DNA of 33,701 bases from JACOXB01 sp036517755 (GTDB lineage: Bacteria > Patescibacteriota > Minisyncoccia > UBA6257 > Colwellbacteraceae): the NCBI GenBank assembly GCA_036517755.1, contig DATDUH010000010.1, positions 1 through 33,701 on the forward strand. The letters run 5' to 3'. Numbering within the stretch: the stretch's first letter is position 1; each line of letters starts with the position of its first letter. Shown piece after piece: positions 28,571 to 33,701 of the stretch. The notes beneath the pieces are model-generated. The model was given only the letters and a program-made list of their open reading frames with translations. It ran no database searches and was not told where the DNA came from. Position numbers and translations under genes: made by a program.

Positions 28571-29407
28571 ATGCTAAGCACAAAAGAGGGTTTTGATCTC
28601 GATGCCTTAATTAATGAGGCGTTAGATCAGGCCGATAAAAGAACCAGGCGGATTGTGAGCCATCGTTACGGGCTCGAGGCACCGGAGACAAAGACTCTGG
28701 CTAAGCTGGGGGATGAATATGGTTTGACGAGAGAGCGGGTCAGACAGATTGAAGCCGCTTTTCTTGATTCGATTAGGGCTAAAATTAAGGCTCACGAGGA
28801 AGCCGCCAAATTTCTTAAACTGGTGGAGCAGTATCTTGCCGATGTCGGGGGACTCCGGCGAAGTGATTTTTTGGCTCGTGACTTTTCCATTATTCTCGAC
28901 GATAAACGCGGCGAAGATTTGCTTTACAACCAACTTCATTTTCTGGCTAAAGTTTTGGAAGAGCCCCTAATTAATCGACCGAACGAAGACTGGCATCTTG
29001 TTTGGTACACCGAACCAAAAGTTTTGGAGAGAGCCGAAGAACTGGTTCGCCATCTTTTGAACCTGGATAAACACGATTTTAATCGATATCTTGCAATTGT
29101 CGTTCCTAAATTTAAATTACCCGAACCCTTGATCGTAAACTATTTGACTCTTTCGAAAAGATTTGCCACCGGCCCCTACGGCGATTTGGGGGCTGATCAC
29201 TGGGTCCACGTGGCGCCGAAAACAGTGCGCGATAAGGCCTACCTCGTGCTCGAGAAATCTTCGAACCCGCTTCACTTTACCGAAATTGCTCGTTTAGTTA
29301 ATAGTTTAGATGAGCGGAAAAGGGCTCCGGCGACGGTTCACAATGAGTTAATTCGTGATCCGCGGTTTGTTTTGGTAGGTCGGGGCACTTACGCCATCAA
29401 TGATTGA
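28571..29407 (+). CDS. Sigma-70 region 4 / HARE-HTH hybrid regulator
   Basis: The product has 278 residues. Residues 24-70 are a sigma-70 region-4 helix-turn-helix (RRIVSHRYGLEAPETKTLAK, then LGDEYGLTRERVRQIEAAFL), which contacts -35 DNA in real sigma factors. Regions 1-3 are absent. The middle (about 75-210) is helical and not recognised. The end (about 218-276; LVLEKSSNPLHFTEIARLVN, then HNELIRDPRFVLVGRGTYAI) matches the HARE-HTH domain found in the RpoE delta subunit of RNA polymerase. It is probably an RNA-polymerase-associated or DNA-binding regulator. It ends in TGA, overlapping the next start. Confidence 0.85.
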   Translation: MLSTKEGFDLDALINEALDQADKRTRRIVSHRYGLEAPETKTLAKLGDEYGLTRERVRQIEAAFLDSIRAKIKAHEEAAKFLKLVEQYLADVGGLRRSDFLARDFSIILDDKRGEDLLYNQLHFLAKVLEEPLINRPNEDWHLVWYTEPKVLERAEELVRHLLNLDKHDFNRYLAIVVPKFKLPEPLIVNYLTLSKRFATGPYGDLGADHWVHVAPKTVRDKAYLVLEKSSNPLHFTEIARLVNSLDERKRAPATVHNELIRDPRFVLVGRGTYAIND

Positions 29408-30677
29408 GGAACTTCTTGATTCAGCCTTCGGATCTGTCGCGTCGCTTTGGTGGTTTATTTTACCAGTGGCCGCGGCCGCGATTTTTCGCGAGTGGTGGCT
29501 CGTTGATATTACCCGGGAATACATTTCGCGGATCGAGTGGATTCTCTTAGAGATTAAAGTTCCGCGAGAGAACTTAAAATCAGCCAAGGCGATGGAGTAT
29601 GTTTTTGCCTCCATCTACGGCACTCACAGCGGCGGCATTAAGCGAAAAGATCGTTATTTTAAAGGCAAGGTCGAGGACTGGATGTCGTTTGAAATCGTGG
29701 GTGAAGCCTCGGGCGTTCATTTTTATGTTCGTCTTCCAGCCAGCTATCGGAAGCTCTTTGAAACGGCATTCTTTTCCCAGTATCCGGAGGCCGAGATTGA
29801 AGTAGTCCCTGATTATGTGAATAAACTTCCTCAGATTTTACCAAACGAGAAATACGATATCTTCGGCACTGATTTTGTCTTAGCCAAAGAGGATGCCTAC
29901 CCTATCAAGACTTATCCATCCTTCGAGGCTAATCTGGAAGAGGAGATGATCGATCCGATTGCGGCAATTGTTGAGTCGGTCGCAAACCTAAAAGCAGATG
30001 AGATGCTTCTCCTCCAACTTTTAGCCAGACCAGCCGGCGACGATTGGGTTAAAAAAGGGAAAGAAGAAGTCGATAAATTATCTGGTCGAAAAAAAGAAGA
30101 AAAGAAAAATCGAGTTGGCTCAATCAGCGAATTTCTGAAGAATTTTATAGCGGCGCCGGTTAAGGTGCCGGAATGGGGTGCTTCTAAAGAAGAAAAAACT
30201 GAGGCACCTCGGTTTACCCCTGGCCAGCAGGATGCCCTGAAGGCGGTTGAAAATAAATTATCTAAGCTTGGCTTCGAAGCCATCTTGAGAGTTATCTATA
30301 TTGACAACCGGGATGCTTTTACGAGCGATAATGTTTCAGCGGCCTTTGGCGCTATTCGGCAGTTTAGCACTCATAATCTGAATGCTTTAAAGCCCAATTT
30401 TAAAACAATGACCGCGGCCACGTTGGTGGGGATAATTTTCCGTAAAGAAAGGCTGGAGAAAAGAAAAAGGTTCCTCTATTGGCATTATCTTCATCGAGAT
30501 ATGCCCCAACCAGTGCCGATTCGATTCGGTTTGCAGCTAAAAACCGCGGTTTTGAGTGTTGAAGAACTGGCCACGGTTTACCACTTGCCGACCACTGCCG
30601 TGACGCCGGCGAGAGTAAGAGCGCTTGAGGCGAGAAAGGGTGAGGCGCCGATTAACCTTCCGGTCATAGAGGAGTAG
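29400..30677 (+). CDS. Membrane-anchored protein paired with a T4SS-like ATPase, unknown
   Basis: The product has 425 residues. One N-terminal helix (about 12-29, ASLWWFILPVAAAAIFREWW) is followed by a soluble body with FEIVGEASGVHFYVRLPASYRKLFETAFFSQYPEAEI, of which VHFYVRLPASYRKLFE is distinctive. A basic linker lies at about 225-240. The family appears to be the DUF-type protein that precedes TraG/HerA-like ATPases in many CPR genomes; I cannot assign a name with certainty. It starts 8 bases before the end of the regulator gene and is 12 bases from the ATPase, so the two likely form one membrane machine. Confidence 0.75.
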   Translation: MIEELLDSAFGSVASLWWFILPVAAAAIFREWWLVDITREYISRIEWILLEIKVPRENLKSAKAMEYVFASIYGTHSGGIKRKDRYFKGKVEDWMSFEIVGEASGVHFYVRLPASYRKLFETAFFSQYPEAEIEVVPDYVNKLPQILPNEKYDIFGTDFVLAKEDAYPIKTYPSFEANLEEEMIDPIAAIVESVANLKADEMLLLQLLARPAGDDWVKKGKEEVDKLSGRKKEEKKNRVGSISEFLKNFIAAPVKVPEWGASKEEKTEAPRFTPGQQDALKAVENKLSKLGFEAILRVIYIDNRDAFTSDNVSAAFGAIRQFSTHNLNALKPNFKTMTAATLVGIIFRKERLEKRKRFLYWHYLHRDMPQPVPIRFGLQLKTAVLSVEELATVYHLPTTAVTPARVRALEARKGEAPINLPVIEE

Positions 30678-30689
30678 AATGGGGTGTAG

Positions 30690-32144
30690 ATGTTAATAGG
30701 CAGCGATACAACTGTTCTGGGACAGACTAACTTCCGTAATCGGAATGTGAAGTTCGGCATCAAAACCGATGATCGGCGCCGGCATATTTATATTGTCGGG
30801 AAGACCGGCGTGGGCAAGACGACGATGATGGAAAATATGATTGTAAACGACATCATGGCCGGTCGCGGTGTGGGATTGCTCGATCCTCACGGTGAATTTG
30901 CTGAAAAAGTGTTGCGGCTCGTGCCGGAAGAAAGAGCGGCCGATGTCATCTATTTCGACCCCAATGACACTGATTTTCCGGTTGGTTTTAATCCGCTTGA
31001 GCGGGTGGCGGAAACTCAGCGACATCTCGTGGCTTCGGGCGTGCTCGGTGTCTTCAAAAAAATCTGGCCAGACGTTTGGTCCGCCAGGATGGAATATATT
31101 TTGAGCAACGCCTTACTGACCCTGCTCGAATACCCAGATGCGACCCTGCTTGGCATTGTCCGGATTCTTTCGGATAAAAAATACCGGGACAAACTAGTGG
31201 CTAATTTGACCGATCCGGTGATTAAAAGCTTCTGGCTGAATGAGTTCTCCCGATATTCGGAAAGATTTGAAGTTGAGGCCGTGGCCGCTATTTTGAATAA
31301 AGTGGGTCAGTTTGTCTCGAACCCATTGATTAGAAATATTATTGGCCAGACCCACTCTTCGATTAATCTTCGTCAAGTGATGGATGATGGGAAAATCCTG
31401 ATTGCTAATCTGGCCCGAGGGAGAATTGGCGAAGAGAACTCATCGCTTTTGGGAGCTTTGCTTGTGACGCGATTACAACTCGCGGCCATGCGGCGAGTTG
31501 ATATTCCGGAGGAGAAGCGGCGCGATTTTTTCCTTTACCTTGACGAATTCCAGCACTTCTCAACCGAATCTTTCGCCAATATTCTTTCTGAGGCGAGAAA
31601 ATATCGTCTGAACTTGGTCTTGGCTCACCAATACATTGGCCAGCTGACCGGCGAAATGGGCCGAACCTACACTGCCGTTAAAGATGCTATTTTCGGCAAT
31701 GTTGGCACGATGGTTGTTTTTCGGGTGGGGCCCGAGGACGCTGAATTTCTGGAGAGAGAATTCATCCCCTATTTTGAGGAGAACGACCTGGTTAATTTAG
31801 CCAAGTACAATATTTATGTTCGGATGATGATTGATGGGATTGCCTCAAGACCTTTCTCGGCCGAAACCCTGCCGCCCACACCGTTACCCAAAGAATCTTT
31901 CGTTGATGTTATTATTGAAAACAGCCGTCGGCTTTATGCTGCCTCGAGAGAAACAGTAGAGAAAAAGATCCACGGCGAGTGGTTAGGCGAGACGGAGTTG
32001 ATGAAAGAGAAAGTGGAACGGCGAGGCGAACGGGAGCTTGATATATTAAAAACACCGCCTCCTCGACCAGAGAAAAAGAAAAAAGAAATTGATCGGGAAA
32101 AATTAAGAAGAGCGCTAGGACAAAATGAGCCTTTCAATCAATGA
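30690..32144 (+). CDS. Type IV secretion / TraG-HerA-like ATPase
   Basis: The product has 484 residues. Walker A is GKTGVGKT (37-44), followed by GVGLLDPHGEFAEKVL (typical of VirD4/TraG coupling ATPases), VIYFDPND and GFNPLE. Walker B is FFLYLDEFQHF, with a sensor-like LVLAHQYIGQLTGEM. The C-terminal 80 residues are charged and disordered. It lacks its own membrane helices, which the upstream protein would supply. Such pairs may pump DNA or protein; no relaxase, pilin or VirB4 gene is nearby, so a complete T4SS is not shown. It overlaps efp by 20 bases. Confidence 0.85.
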   Translation: MLIGSDTTVLGQTNFRNRNVKFGIKTDDRRRHIYIVGKTGVGKTTMMENMIVNDIMAGRGVGLLDPHGEFAEKVLRLVPEERAADVIYFDPNDTDFPVGFNPLERVAETQRHLVASGVLGVFKKIWPDVWSARMEYILSNALLTLLEYPDATLLGIVRILSDKKYRDKLVANLTDPVIKSFWLNEFSRYSERFEVEAVAAILNKVGQFVSNPLIRNIIGQTHSSINLRQVMDDGKILIANLARGRIGEENSSLLGALLVTRLQLAAMRRVDIPEEKRRDFFLYLDEFQHFSTESFANILSEARKYRLNLVLAHQYIGQLTGEMGRTYTAVKDAIFGNVGTMVVFRVGPEDAEFLEREFIPYFEENDLVNLAKYNIYVRMMIDGIASRPFSAETLPPTPLPKESFVDVIIENSRRLYAASRETVEKKIHGEWLGETELMKEKVERRGERELDILKTPPPRPEKKKKEIDREKLRRALGQNEPFNQ

Positions 32145-32694
32145 CCTCAAAAAAGGAAAAATTATTATCTTGCCCGAAGGACCCCACGCCGTCCTCGAGG
32201 TAAGCCATCTTCATTTAGGAAGGGGTGGGGCAGTCGTTCAGACAAAACTTAGGCAGCTTAAAACTAGCCGGGTAGTTAATCGGAACTTCAAACCCGGAGA
32301 CAAATTCGAAGAAGCGGAATTTGAAAGAATTGAGGCCGAGTTCGCCTACGAGAAAAAGGACGAGTACTGGTTTTTTGAGAAGGGAAAGCCGGCTAATCGT
32401 TTCAGACTTAGAGAGAGCGATCTGGGCGCGTCAAGAATTTTATTAAGGCCGAAAATGACGGTGATCGCTTTTAAATTTAACAAGGAAGGGGAAATTTTTA
32501 GTATTGAACTGCCGATCAAGGCCGATTATCGAGTGATTGAGGCACCGCCGAGCATTAAGGGAGGCACAGCGGCCGGCGGCACTAAGCTCGCCACGATTGA
32601 GGGTGGAGCCAAAATTAATGTCCCTCTTTTCGTGAATGAGGGCGATATTATCAGAGTCAACACCCAAACCGGAGAATATGCCGAAAGAGTCTAG
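32125..32694 (+). CDS. efp: Elongation factor P
   Basis: Rescues ribosomes stalled at polyproline. The 189 residues match the three-domain family: INDLKKGKIIILPEGPHAVLEVSHLHLGRGGAVVQTKL is split here into its landmarks INDLKKGKIIIL and HLHLGRGGAVVQTKLRQL. It ends FVNEGDIIRVNTQTGEYAERV. The tip residue that is usually Lys or Arg (PGKG-type loop) is in LGRGGA, with Arg at about residue 32. No modification genes are in the window. It overlaps both neighbours. Confidence 0.95.
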   Translation: MSLSINDLKKGKIIILPEGPHAVLEVSHLHLGRGGAVVQTKLRQLKTSRVVNRNFKPGDKFEEAEFERIEAEFAYEKKDEYWFFEKGKPANRFRLRESDLGASRILLRPKMTVIAFKFNKEGEIFSIELPIKADYRVIEAPPSIKGGTAAGGTKLATIEGGAKINVPLFVNEGDIIRVNTQTGEYAERV

Positions 32695-33701
32695 GAAAGT
32701 TCACCCTGAGCAAAGTCGAAGGGTTTTTGTCGGAATGTCCGGCGGCGTGGATTCATCCGTTTCCGCCCTATTGTTGAAAAATCAAGGTTATGATGTGACC
32801 GGGGTTCATTTACGCTGCTGGAATCGAGATGGTTGTGATGTGAGAGAGGCCAAGGATGCAAGGCGTGTGGCTAGTCATCTCGGCATCCCGTTTTATGTCT
32901 TGGATTTAGAAAAAGAATATAAAGCCAAAGTGGTTGATTATATGATCGAGGGTTACCGTCAGGGTCTAACTCCTAATCCGGATGTGATGTGTAATAAGGA
33001 AATCAAGTTCGGCTTGTTTTTGGAGAAGGCCTTGGAGATGGGAGCGGATTATGTGGCAACCGGACACTACGTTCGGCTCGGCTCCCAGCATACTTCTGAC
33101 GGAACCGCGCTTTCTTCGGAGTTTACTTTATTCGAGGCCAAGGATAAGAGTAAAGATCAATCTTATTTTCTGTGGACTTTAAGCCAGGAGCAATTAAAAC
33201 ATTGTCTTTTTCCTATCGGCGATTATCTAAAGAGTGAGGTGCGGCAAATCGCGAGAGATGCCGGCTTGCCAACAGCGGAGAAAAAAGATTCTCAAGGGAT
33301 TTGTTTTGTCGGCAAGGTAACGCTTGAAGAATTTTTAAGCGAATATTTACCGCAAAAAGAGGGGAATGTTCTCGATAGCGAAGGGAAGGTAGTCGGCGCT
33401 CACGCAGGTGCTCATTTTTACACTATTGGTCAGCGTCATGGCTTGGGGGTCGCCTTAAACGAACCTCACTACGTAGCTGAAAAAGATGTTGGGGGAAACA
33501 CCGTCATCCTGGTTCGAGAAGACAATCCCATCCTTTACCGCAAAGAAGTCGTCCTCTCTGATGCCAATTTCATTAATAAGACATTCCAACATTCTCAAGA
33601 ATGTTGGAATGTCTTAGCTCGGGTTCGCTACCGCCAGCCGCTCGTTAAAGCCAGCCTCTATAACCTATCAGCTGAAACCTATAACCTAATTTTTGAGAAG
33701 C
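32678..33701 (+). CDS. mnmA: tRNA-specific 2-thiouridylase MnmA (3' end beyond window)
   Basis: Thiolates U34 of Lys, Glu and Gln tRNAs. About 341 residues are visible of a usual 355-380. FVGMSGGVDSSVSALLLKNQ is the PP-loop. NPDVMCNKEIKF and GICFVG supply the two catalytic cysteines, and FYTIGQRHGLGV is the central motif. The ATG at 32678 overlaps efp by 17 bases. Residues 7-15 (KVHPEQSRR) come from a REP-like repeat read in frame; an internal ATG at 32735 would be too late for the PP-loop strand. Near the end a perfect hairpin (33579-33618) encodes KTFQHSQECWNVL, apparently inserted in frame. Confidence 0.94.
   Translation, partial: MPKESRKVHPEQSRRVFVGMSGGVDSSVSALLLKNQGYDVTGVHLRCWNRDGCDVREAKDARRVASHLGIPFYVLDLEKEYKAKVVDYMIEGYRQGLTPNPDVMCNKEIKFGLFLEKALEMGADYVATGHYVRLGSQHTSDGTALSSEFTLFEAKDKSKDQSYFLWTLSQEQLKHCLFPIGDYLKSEVRQIARDAGLPTAEKKDSQGICFVGKVTLEEFLSEYLPQKEGNVLDSEGKVVGAHAGAHFYTIGQRHGLGVALNEPHYVAEKDVGGNTVILVREDNPILYRKEVVLSDANFINKTFQHSQECWNVLARVRYRQPLVKASLYNLSAETYNLIFEK
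32699..32724. repeat. REP-like sequence read in frame at the mnmA start
   Basis: The sequence holds TTCACCCTGAGC followed by AAAGTCGAAGGGT, with ACCCT/AGGGT able to pair. On the complement it reads TTCGAC then GCTCAGGGTGAAC, resembling the fragment at 14531-14548. It encodes residues VHPEQSRR in MnmA. Confidence 0.6.
33579..33618. repeat. Perfect 19-bp hairpin inside mnmA
   Basis: 33579-33597 is exactly complementary to 33600-33618, with only CA between. The arms contain GACATTCCAACATTCT and its complement. The frame stays open through both arms. This degree of symmetry is not expected from protein coding and resembles a palindromic element. Confidence 0.9.

Overview
The window looks like a chromosomal segment of a Patescibacteria (Candidate Phyla Radiation) bacterium. 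The evidence is a dense run of housekeeping genes in short overlapping operons, several unusually short versions of universal proteins (a 707-residue SMC, a 148-residue EF-Ts), family-typical small membrane proteins, and almost no Shine-Dalgarno sequences. Many genes instead have a -10 box ending only 6 to 10 bases before the start codon, which points to leaderless or nearly leaderless mRNAs. TGA is a normal stop here (rpsB, tsf, trmD and grpE end with it), so the standard bacterial code applies. I cannot name the class or species.

Layout. 1-1475 (minus) is the N-terminal part of dnaE. 1500-3119 is an odd accessory island: a sigma-70-like promoter, four small G+C-rich ORFs each with a near-perfect Shine-Dalgarno sequence, a very long terminator hairpin, a cluster of perfect palindromes, and a roughly 190-nt structured element. 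A shorter, inverted relative of that structured element lies on the other side of the ORFs. 3120-5028 (minus) is rnhB-rpmF-nusB-rnc. 5063-10010 (plus) is smc, rpsP-khpA, trmD, rpsB-tsf and a small membrane protein. Next come tRNA-Tyr, two tRNA-Thr, rpmG, a phosphoribosyltransferase, then an L10 leader with rplJ-rplL. The rplJ reading frame contains one in-frame TGA. A tRNA-Val and a secreted acidic DUF5666-like protein follow.

13004-16453 is a reduced division/cell-wall cluster (mraZ-rsmH-ftsL-like-PBP) with GTGG boxes upstream. After tRNA-Glu come a bifunctional phosphoglucose/phosphomannose isomerase, a membrane protein, rplU, and cysS-dnaB-recR. 21614-26107 is a chaperone operon, grpE-dnaK-(membrane protein)-dnaJ. 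After tRNA-Lys (minus) are secD-secF, a sigma-region-4/HARE-HTH hybrid regulator, a membrane protein plus type-IV-secretion-like ATPase pair, efp, and mnmA (cut by the window end).

Most genes serve translation, replication, cell division, secretion and protein folding, and neighbours overlap by a few to tens of bases, implying coupled translation. The parts most worth a second look are the Shine-Dalgarno-driven island at 1.5-3.1 kb, the in-frame TGA in rplJ, the hinge-less SMC, and two repeat-derived insertions inside mnmA: a REP-like sequence at the N-terminus and a perfect 19-bp hairpin near the C-terminus.
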